Below are positions 16,424 to 24,152 of a stretch of DNA of 64,000 bases, in pieces. How positions within the stretch are numbered: position 1 is the first letter of the stretch; each line of letters opens with the position of its first letter. Source of the stretch: JAWRCU01 sp033542235. Lineage in GTDB: Bacteria; Pseudomonadota; Alphaproteobacteria; Rhizobiales; Rhizobiaceae. The DNA is taken from the NCBI RefSeq assembly GCF_033542235.1, contig NZ_JAWRCU010000001.1, positions 1 through 64,000 on the forward strand, in the 5' to 3' direction. The position numbers were made by a program, and so were the translations under genes. Below the pieces are notes generated by a model that was not told where the DNA came from, made no database searches, and worked only from the letters and a program-made list of their open reading frames with translations.

Positions 16424-18094
16424 ATGCCTTCGCTTTCACATGAAGCTGTCGAGCTATTGGAAGACCTCATCCGCTACGAGGTGGAAGACAAGGCCATTCC
16501 GTCCATTTCCTACGCACTCGTCGACAGGGATGGTCTCCTGGCTCAGGGACACATCCAGCGCCACGATCGCCGCTTCGATATGAAAGCGGACACCTGCTTC
16601 CGCATTGGTTCAATCACGAAGACATTCACTTCGGTCGCGATCATGCAGCTGGTCGAAAAAGGGCTGGTCGACCTCGACCTGGACGTTTCCGAATATCTGC
16701 CCGGCTTCCAGCCGCTCAATCCATTCGCGGGGCGTGAGAGCGGGCCGTATGGATCGCAGATAAGCCTGCGCAAGCTGATGAGTCATACGGCCGGCATTGT
16801 ACGTGAGCCGAAGAGCGGACACTATCTCGATGCGCACAGGCCGCCTCTGGCCGATACCGTCGCCGAGCTCGCCACCTCCACGCTCAAACAGGATCCCAGC
16901 GCCGGCATCATGCACTATTCCAACGCGGGCATCGCTGTCGTCGGCATGGTCATCGAGCGGATGACGCGCAAGAGCTACGCCGACTACATCACCGAAAACA
17001 TCCTGAAGCCGCTAGGCATGCACGACACCTCCGCCGGCATGGCGCCGGGCATTCGTGAAAGGCTGGCTCCGGCGGACATGTGGACACTGGAGGGCGACAG
17101 CCCGGCACCGGTGTTCAGCCTTGGCGGCTCGCCAGCCGGCAACATCTTCTCGACCACCAGCGACATGGCCAGCTACGCGCAATGCCTCCTCAGAGGAGGT
17201 TTCGCGCCCAAAGGCGACACCATCGTCAGCCCTGCTTCCCTGCGCGAGATGTGGACCCCCATCGGCAAGCGGCCCGCCGGCCATGACAAGGCGTTGAACG
17301 GTTATGGCCTATGCTTCGGCGTCGGCGACATGGACGGATGGACATCTGTCGGGCATGGCGGCGCGGTCTATGGCTATGCATCCCAGATGATGCTGTTGCC
17401 GCAGGCCGGTTTCGGCGTTCTGATCTTCGCTACCCTGGATTTTGCCAACCAGATCGCCTCCCGCCTCGCGGGGGACGGCCTGCGCATCGCTCTCGCGGAA
17501 CGAGGCATGGGCAGGCTTCCACTCCGCACGCAGATCCCTCCTCCCATCAGCGAAGACCAGCTCGCGAAATTGCCTGGCCTCTACCGGCATGAAGCGAGCG
17601 GCGAGGTCGTGGAAGTGAAGAAGAAGGACGAGAAGCTCTATCTCATGGGCGATGGCGTGCCCCTGCAGATCCGGCCGGTATTGGGTGACGATTTCGTCAT
17701 CGACGGACGCATCTATGGCCGCGGAGCAGACTACCCGCACATGCACGTCTCTTTCCCGGCGTCCGGCGGATTGGTCTGGAACGACCAGGACTGGTCACGC
17801 GTCGAATCCCTGGCCGCGGAACGGGTTCCCCCGGAAATTGCTCCGCATCTCGGCGAGTACGGCCCCGACTTCAACATCACCTACCTGACCTACAGCCATG
17901 GCGAACTGAAATGCCTTATCGAGTATTTCTGCACGCACAAATGCGAGCCGATTGACGCCTTGCGCTTCCGCATGCGTGGTCTGCTCTACGAAGAGGAGGT
18001 CCTCGAGCTCGACGCGGTCGATGACACCGGGCGGCGCGGCATCAGGGTAGGTCCGATGTTCCTCGAGCGTCGCCGCACCCAGGCTGCGGCTTGA
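16424..18094 (+). CDS. Serine hydrolase, class C beta-lactamase/D-aminopeptidase family (S12)
   Basis: The 556-residue protein has all three catalytic motifs of the S12 fold: SITK (Ser63, Lys66), YSN (165-167) and HGG (311-313). No signal peptide is visible, so it probably acts in the cytoplasm on imported substrate rather than on the cell wall. A C-terminal extension of about 190 residues follows the catalytic domain, as in D-aminopeptidase-type members that carry extra beta-barrels. The start at 16424 follows AAAGGGGGG. It lies directly after the peptide permeases and before the PLP enzyme and M55 peptidase, which suggests cleavage of D-residue peptides. An esterase or amidase activity is an alternative. 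Confidence 0.85.
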   Translation: MPSLSHEAVELLEDLIRYEVEDKAIPSISYALVDRDGLLAQGHIQRHDRRFDMKADTCFRIGSITKTFTSVAIMQLVEKGLVDLDLDVSEYLPGFQPLNPFAGRESGPYGSQISLRKLMSHTAGIVREPKSGHYLDAHRPPLADTVAELATSTLKQDPSAGIMHYSNAGIAVVGMVIERMTRKSYADYITENILKPLGMHDTSAGMAPGIRERLAPADMWTLEGDSPAPVFSLGGSPAGNIFSTTSDMASYAQCLLRGGFAPKGDTIVSPASLREMWTPIGKRPAGHDKALNGYGLCFGVGDMDGWTSVGHGGAVYGYASQMMLLPQAGFGVLIFATLDFANQIASRLAGDGLRIALAERGMGRLPLRTQIPPPISEDQLAKLPGLYRHEASGEVVEVKKKDEKLYLMGDGVPLQIRPVLGDDFVIDGRIYGRGADYPHMHVSFPASGGLVWNDQDWSRVESLAAERVPPEIAPHLGEYGPDFNITYLTYSHGELKCLIEYFCTHKCEPIDALRFRMRGLLYEEEVLELDAVDDTGRRGIRVGPMFLERRRTQAAA

Positions 18095-18111
18095 ACAAGC
18101 GGAATGAGGCT

Positions 18112-19206
18112 ATGGCCACGCCTGTCTCGATGGAAAGCCCACTGGGCGCACGCATGCGGGTCAATGGCCGCGACGTCGACTACTTCTGCGGGACGAGCTA
18201 TTTTTGCCTGCACGGACATCCGCAGGTGATCGAAGCCGCATGTGAGGCGACGCGGCAATTCGGCCTCGGTCCCGGAACGCTGGCGCACATGCCGGTCTAC
18301 GGCGATCTGCAGCAGCAGCTCTGTGACTGGTTCGGGACCGAGCAGGTCGTGACAATGATCTCGGGCTATACCAGCCCCATGGCGCTGTTGCAGGGCTTGC
18401 GTGACAGCTTCGAGCTCATCTTCATTGACGAGGCCACCCATTACAGCGCGCGCGACGCGATACCTACGATCGACAAACCGGTCCATCGCTTCCGCCATCT
18501 CGACGCCGACAGCCTCGCCGATCAGCTCTCGCGTCACATGGCCTCGCACCAACGTGCGGCAGTGATAACGGACGGCGTTTTCCCGTCGACCGGCAGCCTT
18601 GCTCCGCTGGCGGATTACAGAAAAGTCATGGAGCCGTATGACGGCTCCATATTGTGCGTGGACGATTCGCACGGGGTGGGCGTTTTGGGGAGCAGCGGGC
18701 GCGGTTCCCTGCAGCATGCCGGATTAGAAGGCGAGGCAAACTTCTTTGCCGGGACCCTGAGCAAGGCGTTTGGCGCGCTCGGCGGCATAGTTCCGGCAAA
18801 CGCGTCGCTTGCCGAAAAAATCCGAAGCAACGCGATGATCCTGCGCGGTGCTTCGCTGCCTCCGCCCGGAGCAGCGGCCGCCGCCATAACAGCGATGCGT
18901 CTGTTGCAGACGACACCGCAGATGCGCACCGACCTCGAACGCAATGTCAGGCATGCGCGCGAAGGGTTGCGCAATCTCGGCTTCGAAATCGAGGATACGC
19001 CGGTTCCCATCATTTCGATCCGCGGCAACGTCGATTTCGAGCACGTGCGCGCCGAACTCGACAAGCGCGACATCATCGTGAAAGTCACGCCCGCCTCGGG
19101 ATATTCCGATGCGCCGGACGTGCCGACGATTCGCCTGGCCGTTTTTTCGCAACATACTCCGGAGCAGATCGACCGGCTGCTGTCGTCGATAGGCGCGGTC
19201 TTATAG
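18112..19206 (+). CDS. PLP-dependent aminotransferase-fold enzyme (alpha-oxoamine synthase-like)
   Basis: A fold-type I PLP enzyme of 364 residues. PLP contacts include DEATH (His110), VDDSHGVGVLG (Asp/His near 185-187) and the Schiff-base lysine in TLSKAFG (Lys218), the pattern of alpha-oxoamine synthases such as glycine C-acetyltransferase and 8-amino-7-oxononanoate synthase. A TTG at 18091 overlapping the previous stop is an alternative start that adds seven residues. Family enzymes condense an amino acid with an acyl-CoA, or run the reverse cleavage. Its place among peptide uptake and D-peptidase genes suggests it processes one of the released amino acids, but the reaction is unknown. Confidence 0.82.
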   Translation: MATPVSMESPLGARMRVNGRDVDYFCGTSYFCLHGHPQVIEAACEATRQFGLGPGTLAHMPVYGDLQQQLCDWFGTEQVVTMISGYTSPMALLQGLRDSFELIFIDEATHYSARDAIPTIDKPVHRFRHLDADSLADQLSRHMASHQRAAVITDGVFPSTGSLAPLADYRKVMEPYDGSILCVDDSHGVGVLGSSGRGSLQHAGLEGEANFFAGTLSKAFGALGGIVPANASLAEKIRSNAMILRGASLPPPGAAAAAITAMRLLQTTPQMRTDLERNVRHAREGLRNLGFEIEDTPVPIISIRGNVDFEHVRAELDKRDIIVKVTPASGYSDAPDVPTIRLAVFSQHTPEQIDRLLSSIGAVL

Positions 19207-19225
19207 GATTTGGAGGGACAAGGAC

Positions 19226-20023
19226 ATGAAGGTTTTCATCAGCGCCGACATCGAGGGCACAGCCGGTATCACCAACTGGGACGAGGCGAGGAAAGGCAAT
19301 CCTGACTATGCCGAATTCCGGGAATACATGACCGACGAACTGGTCGCAGCCTGTGAGGGAGCAAAGGCGGCTGGAGCCGACGAGGTGGTTGTCAAGGATG
19401 CACACTCGACGGCGCGCAACCTCATCCTCTCCAAGCTCCCTGATTATGTGCGCATCGTGCGTGGCTGGAGCGGGCATCCGGATGCGATGATGTTCGGCAT
19501 AGACGAAACCTTCGATGCCGCTCTCTATACCGGCTATCACAACAAGGCCGGTTCCGACACCAACCCGCTTGCGCATACGTTGACGGGCACCGTCTCCAGA
19601 ATGCTGATCAATGGCGAGGTCGCGTCCGAATACACGCTGAACGCTCATTGCGCGGCCCGCTATGGCGTGCCCTCGGTCTTCCTGTCGGGCGATGCCGGCA
19701 TGTGCGCTGAGGCAAAAGCCCTGGTACCGGAAATCGAGACCGTCGCCACCAGCGAAGGTTTCGGCCCTGCCACGCTTTCCCTCTCGCCCCAAGGCGCCGT
19801 CAAGGCAATCCGCGAAAGGGTGGAAGCAGCACTCTCCCGGGACCTGTCGAACTGCCTGCCAAAACTGGCCGACACGTTCGAGCTGGTCGTCGAGTACACC
19901 ACGCCCATCGAGGCCTACCGCGGCGGCTGGTATCCAGGCATTGAGCACCCTGCCCCGCGCACGCTTCGGTTCAAGGCCGACAATTTCTTCGACATCCAGC
20001 GCGCGATACGATTTGTCGTCTGA
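19226..20023 (+). CDS. M55 family D-aminopeptidase (DppA-like)
   Basis: A 265-residue zinc peptidase. The N-terminal SADIEGTAG supplies two metal ligands (Asp8, Glu10), with further ligands expected at KDAHSTARN and GYHNKAGS. The Bacillus subtilis family founder forms a decameric ring and removes N-terminal D-Ala or D-Ser from peptides. It has no signal peptide, so it acts in the cytoplasm. It is the last gene of the importer operon, preceded by TTGGAGGGA. It is the strongest single clue that this operon handles D-amino-acid peptides, perhaps from cell walls. Confidence 0.9.
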   Translation: MKVFISADIEGTAGITNWDEARKGNPDYAEFREYMTDELVAACEGAKAAGADEVVVKDAHSTARNLILSKLPDYVRIVRGWSGHPDAMMFGIDETFDAALYTGYHNKAGSDTNPLAHTLTGTVSRMLINGEVASEYTLNAHCAARYGVPSVFLSGDAGMCAEAKALVPEIETVATSEGFGPATLSLSPQGAVKAIRERVEAALSRDLSNCLPKLADTFELVVEYTTPIEAYRGGWYPGIEHPAPRTLRFKADNFFDIQRAIRFVV

Positions 20024-20096
20024 GTAGAGGAGATTTTTGCATTGGTCCGGGGTGCGCATTGCGGCAACCGTGGCAGTAGCCGCTCATGAGGGCGGA

Positions 20097-20999
20097 CTAT
20101 GTTTGCGGCTGCGTCCGGCCCCGGTCTTCCAGCCTGCCGAGATGATCGTCCAGCCAGGCTCGGAACCGCGTCATAAGCTGGTCTTCTCTGCGGGACGGTG
20201 AAATGACGAGGTAATAGCCTCCCAGGCGGATATCGGTATCGAGTAGTTCCACGAGCTGATTATGGGCCAGATATCCGCTGGCCATCGGATAGAGAGCCAA
20301 CGCGATTCCCTGCCCCGCCAGCGCGGCCTCAAGGCAAAGATCCGCGTTCCCAAGGTGCGGGCCTCTTAGCCTTGGGGTGTGCGCAAGGCCTGCCGCGGCG
20401 AGCCATTCCTGCCATTGCTTGTGACTTCCCTCGTGGATGAGCGGTCCGGCCGGCAGGTCCTGAAGGCTGAGAGGCGGTTCGTTCCTGGAGAGCCAGGCGG
20501 GGCTAGCCACCGGAAACATCCGAGGACTGGCCAGCAGCAATGCGCCCGCGGGCAGCTCACTCTGTCTTGCATAGACAATCGTCGCGTCAGCTTCCTGACG
20601 CGCGAAATCCGGTATCTGATCGATCGCCCGAATGACGATCTCCGTGCCCGGCAAACTTTGCTCGAGGTCGGACAATCTGGAGGTGAGCCATTGGGAAGCC
20701 AGTCCCGCCATGCACCACAGCCGTAGGCGGTCCTTCGTGGCGCGCGCCCGGATCCGTTCCGAAGCGGCGGCGATCTCACCGAATGCCTTGGAGACAGTTT
20801 CGAAAAAGTCGCGCCCTTCCTCGTTCAGCCTCGTTCCGGCAGCGCTTCGAAGAAGAAGCCGCGTGCCGAGCCATGCCTCCAGATTGCGAATGTGGTAGCT
20901 GATCACATTGTGGCTGACGCCGAGATCGTCGGCGGCCTTACGCATGCTTCCTGTGCGTGCGACGGCCTCGAACGCCCTAACCATCTGGAGCGGCGGCAT
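20097..20999 (-). CDS. LysR-family transcriptional regulator (GcvA-like)
   Basis: A 300-residue regulator with the helix-turn-helix at residues 18-60 (SMRKAADDLGVSHNVISYHI) and an effector domain containing GNADLCLEAALAGQGIAL, as in the GcvA/AmpR group. I choose the ATG at 20999: the longer frame to 21110 would run through a palindromic site at 21091-21109 that looks like regulatory DNA. The gene is divergent from gabT, 209 bases away, and convergent with the D-aminopeptidase gene. Control of gabTD is the likely role. Confidence 0.88.
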   Translation of the reverse strand: MPPLQMVRAFEAVARTGSMRKAADDLGVSHNVISYHIRNLEAWLGTRLLLRSAAGTRLNEEGRDFFETVSKAFGEIAAASERIRARATKDRLRLWCMAGLASQWLTSRLSDLEQSLPGTEIVIRAIDQIPDFARQEADATIVYARQSELPAGALLLASPRMFPVASPAWLSRNEPPLSLQDLPAGPLIHEGSHKQWQEWLAAAGLAHTPRLRGPHLGNADLCLEAALAGQGIALALYPMASGYLAHNQLVELLDTDIRLGGYYLVISPSRREDQLMTRFRAWLDDHLGRLEDRGRTQPQT

Positions 21000-21090
21000 A
21001 TGCACTTTCGTCTGCCCGGACCATTTCGATGCGGTCCGGCCGTCCGACAACGGGTCTCTTGAATAATTGGTCACGACAGGTCGACCTCTG

Positions 21091-21109
21091 TGGAACATGC
21101 AATGTACCA
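21091..21109. promoter_or_regulatory. Imperfect palindrome between lysR and gabT
   Basis: TGGAACATGCAATGTACCA pairs TGG-ACAT with ATGT-CCA around a GCA core, with one mismatch in each arm. It lies between the divergent regulator and gabT, about 100 bases before gabT. It is a candidate operator for the adjacent LysR protein; the match is not perfect. Confidence 0.4.
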
Positions 21110-21208
21110 CAGCGACGGAAACAATCGACTGTCGGACGACCGGGGTTACAGCTAGAAATCGCGGGGATTTCAGAGGAAAGGTCTGCCCGATCGGGCGGAA
21201 TGACGATC

Positions 21209-22486
21209 ATGACCAACGCCACAATATCGTCACGCAAGAACGAGTCGATCGCACGCGGCGTCGGCATGACGACCCAGATCTATGCCGATCGCGCCGAAAA
21301 TTCGGAGATTTGGGACGTCGAAGGACGCCGCTATATCGACTTCTCCTCCGGGATCGCCGTGGTCAACACCGGCCACCGGCATCCGAAGGTCATCGAGGCG
21401 GTCAAGGCGCAGCTCGACCGTTTCACCCATACCTGCCATCAGGTCGTTCCCTACGAAAGCTATGTGCGGTTGGCCGAGCGGCTGAACGGCATGCTGCCGG
21501 GAGCGTTCGAGAAGAAGACCATCTTCGTCACCACCGGCGCGGAGGCCGTGGAGAACGCGGTCAAGATCGCGAGGCACGCGACCGGCAGGCAGGCGATCAT
21601 CGCCTTTTCAGGTGGCTTTCACGGCCGCACCTTCATGGGCATGGCGCTGACCGGCAAGGTGGTGCCTTACAAAGTCGGCTTCGGCGCCATGCCGGGCGAT
21701 GTCTTCCATGCGCCCTTCCCGGTCGCGCTGCACGGTGTTTCGGTGGCGGACTCGCTCGCCGCCCTTGATAGGCTTTTCAAGGCCGATGTCGATCCGGCCC
21801 GCGTCGCCGCCATCATCATCGAGCCGGTGCAGGGTGAAGGCGGCTTCTACGAGGCGCCGCGTGAATTCGTATCGGCGCTGCGCAAGATTTGCGACCAGCA
21901 CGGTATCCTCCTGATTGCCGACGAGGTGCAGACCGGCTTTGCGCGCACCGGCAAGATGTTCGCCATGGAACATCATGACGTCGCGCCCGACATCACGACC
22001 ATGGCGAAGAGCCTGGCTGGCGGCTTTCCACTGTCGGCAGTCACTGGGCGCGCCGAAATCATGGACGCACCGGGGCCCGGCGGGCTGGGCGGCACCTATG
22101 GCGGAAGCCCGATCGGCGTGGCCGCAGCCAACGCCGTCCTCGACGTGATCGAAGAGGAAGGGCTGTGCGACCGCGCTAACGCGCTCGGCGCACGGCTGAA
22201 GCAGCGGCTGGAATCGTTGCGGGACGACGTGCAGGAGATCGTTGACATTCGCGGCCCGGGCTTCATGAACGCAGTCGAGTTCAACCATGCAAAAAAGGGC
22301 GTGCCCTCTGCCGAATTCGCCAATGCCGTCAGGCTGAACGCGCTCGACAAGGGCCTCATCCTGCTCACCTGCGGCGTCTATTCGAACGTTATCCGCTTCC
22401 TGTCGCCGATCACGATCCAGGACAATGTCATGACGGAGGCGCTCGACATCCTGGAGAGCGCCATCCGGGACGCGCGGGCCGGCTAA
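21209..22486 (+). CDS. gabT: 4-aminobutyrate aminotransferase
   Basis: A class III aminotransferase of 425 residues, the usual GabT length. It moves the amino group of GABA to 2-oxoglutarate, giving succinate semialdehyde. Visible signatures are FVTTGAEAVENAVKIAR, FSGGFHGRT, the PLP-binding IADEVQTGFARTGKMFA and the Schiff-base lysine in MAKSLAGGFP. Two in-frame ATGs (21200, 21209) compete; the second has GCGGAA at a normal distance. gabD follows after 24 bases. It may also serve the lactam operon that converges from the other side. Confidence 0.93.
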   Translation: MTNATISSRKNESIARGVGMTTQIYADRAENSEIWDVEGRRYIDFSSGIAVVNTGHRHPKVIEAVKAQLDRFTHTCHQVVPYESYVRLAERLNGMLPGAFEKKTIFVTTGAEAVENAVKIARHATGRQAIIAFSGGFHGRTFMGMALTGKVVPYKVGFGAMPGDVFHAPFPVALHGVSVADSLAALDRLFKADVDPARVAAIIIEPVQGEGGFYEAPREFVSALRKICDQHGILLIADEVQTGFARTGKMFAMEHHDVAPDITTMAKSLAGGFPLSAVTGRAEIMDAPGPGGLGGTYGGSPIGVAAANAVLDVIEEEGLCDRANALGARLKQRLESLRDDVQEIVDIRGPGFMNAVEFNHAKKGVPSAEFANAVRLNALDKGLILLTCGVYSNVIRFLSPITIQDNVMTEALDILESAIRDARAG

Positions 22487-22510
22487 AGCTTTCAGATCGA
22501 GGAAATCGAG

Positions 22511-23998
22511 ATGACCGCCATGACCATGAATGTGGATCTTCCGGCGCGCCTCAAGGATCCGACGCTGCTGCGCGAGGCGGCCTATATTGACGGCGAATGG
22601 TTGGACAGCACGGCTAGCCGCGGCTCCTTCGCGGTGACCAACCCGTCCACCGGAGATACGATCGCGACGCTTCCCGACCTCGGCGCCAGTGAGACCGCAC
22701 GCGCCATCGAAGCAGCCTTCGCCGCGCAAAAACCGTGGGCCGCTCTTGCCGCGAGGGAACGCAGCATCCTGCTACGGCGTTGGCACGATCTGATCATCGC
22801 CAATGCCGACGACCTTGCGGCCATACTGACCGGGGAGATGGGTAAGCCATTCGCCGAAGCGCGCGGCGAGGTGCTCTACGGAGCGGCCTATATCGAATGG
22901 TTCGCGGAAGAGGCCAAGCGCATCTATGGCGATGTCATTCCCGGCCATCAGCGGGACAAACGCATAGTTGTGCTGAAGCAGCCTGTTGGTGTGGTCGGCA
23001 CCATCACGCCGTGGAACTTTCCCAACGCGATGATCGCACGCAAGCTGGCGCCTGCGCTGGCAGTTGGGTGCACCGTAGTGTCGAAGCCAGCGGAACAGAC
23101 GCCGCTTTCTGCTATCGCGCTCGCCGTCCTTGCCGAACGTGCCGGCATTCCGGCCGGTGTCGTCAACATCATCGTCGGTACAGACGGTCCTGCTATCGGC
23201 AAGGAGCTTTGCGGCAACGACAAAGTGCGCAAGATCAGCTTCACCGGCTCAACGGAAGTCGGCCGCATCCTGATGCGGCAATCGGCCGACCAGATCAAGA
23301 AACTCAGCCTCGAACTAGGCGGCAATGCGCCGTTCATCGTGTTCGACGACGCCGATATCGACGCGGCGGTCGAGGGCGCCATGATCTCGAAGTTTCGCAA
23401 CGCTGGTCAAACCTGTGTTTGCGCCAATCGCATCTATGTGCAGTCGACGGTCTACGATGCCTTCGCCGAAAAGCTCACCAGGCGCGTAGCCTCGCTTAAG
23501 GTCGGCGACGGCTTTCTCGATGGCGTCACCACCGGGCCTCTCATCGACGAGGCGGCAATGGCCAAAGTGCACGACCATCTCAGCGACGCCGTCGCCAAGG
23601 GTGCCACCATTGTCGCCGGTGGTAAGCCGCATGAGCTCGGCGGGACCTTTTTCCAGCCGACCGTTCTCACCAACGTCGAGGCTGACATGAAAGTGGCACG
23701 GGAGGAGACCTTCGGCCCGGTGGCACCATTGTTCCGCTTCGACACCGTCGAGGACGTGATCCGCCAGGCCAACGACACGGAATTCGGCCTGGCCGCCTAT
23801 TTCTATGCCAGGGATACTTCCAAGATCTGGATGGCGGCGGAAGCACTTGAATATGGAATGGTGGGCATCAATACCGGCCTCATTTCGACCGAGGTCGCGC
23901 CATTCGGCGGCGTCAAGCAGTCGGGGCTCGGGCGCGAAGGCTCGAAATACGGCGCCGAGGACTATCTTGAGATGAAGTATCTCTGCCTCTCGACGTGA
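22511..23998 (+). CDS. gabD: NAD(P)-dependent succinate-semialdehyde dehydrogenase
   Basis: The 495-residue aldehyde dehydrogenase has the cofactor segment FTGSTEVGR, the general-base region LELGGNAPFIVFDDAD and the catalytic cysteine in GQTCVCANR, followed by EETFGPVAP. The GQTCVCANR motif is characteristic of GabD-type enzymes. It oxidises succinate semialdehyde to succinate for the TCA cycle. A ribosome binding site GAGGAAA precedes the start, and it is cotranscribed with gabT. Confidence 0.94.
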   Translation: MTAMTMNVDLPARLKDPTLLREAAYIDGEWLDSTASRGSFAVTNPSTGDTIATLPDLGASETARAIEAAFAAQKPWAALAARERSILLRRWHDLIIANADDLAAILTGEMGKPFAEARGEVLYGAAYIEWFAEEAKRIYGDVIPGHQRDKRIVVLKQPVGVVGTITPWNFPNAMIARKLAPALAVGCTVVSKPAEQTPLSAIALAVLAERAGIPAGVVNIIVGTDGPAIGKELCGNDKVRKISFTGSTEVGRILMRQSADQIKKLSLELGGNAPFIVFDDADIDAAVEGAMISKFRNAGQTCVCANRIYVQSTVYDAFAEKLTRRVASLKVGDGFLDGVTTGPLIDEAAMAKVHDHLSDAVAKGATIVAGGKPHELGGTFFQPTVLTNVEADMKVAREETFGPVAPLFRFDTVEDVIRQANDTEFGLAAYFYARDTSKIWMAAEALEYGMVGINTGLISTEVAPFGGVKQSGLGREGSKYGAEDYLEMKYLCLST

Positions 23999-24152
23999 TT
24001 CCGGGCATTGGTCAGTCGCTCTTGTTCGAGGCTCGGCCATTCCAGATGCAAGTCGCCGAGATGAGCCGCCAGTCCGATGCGCCGCGGCGGTTTCAAGCCC
24101 GAAAGTGGCGGCAAAATTCAGCGACCGACAAGGCGAAGGTCGGCGGACAAAT

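Noticed and set aside
21000..21110. Longer start for the LysR protein at 20097
   Set aside because: The extra residues lack homology and overlap a palindrome that looks like an operator; LysR proteins normally start close to the helix-turn-helix.
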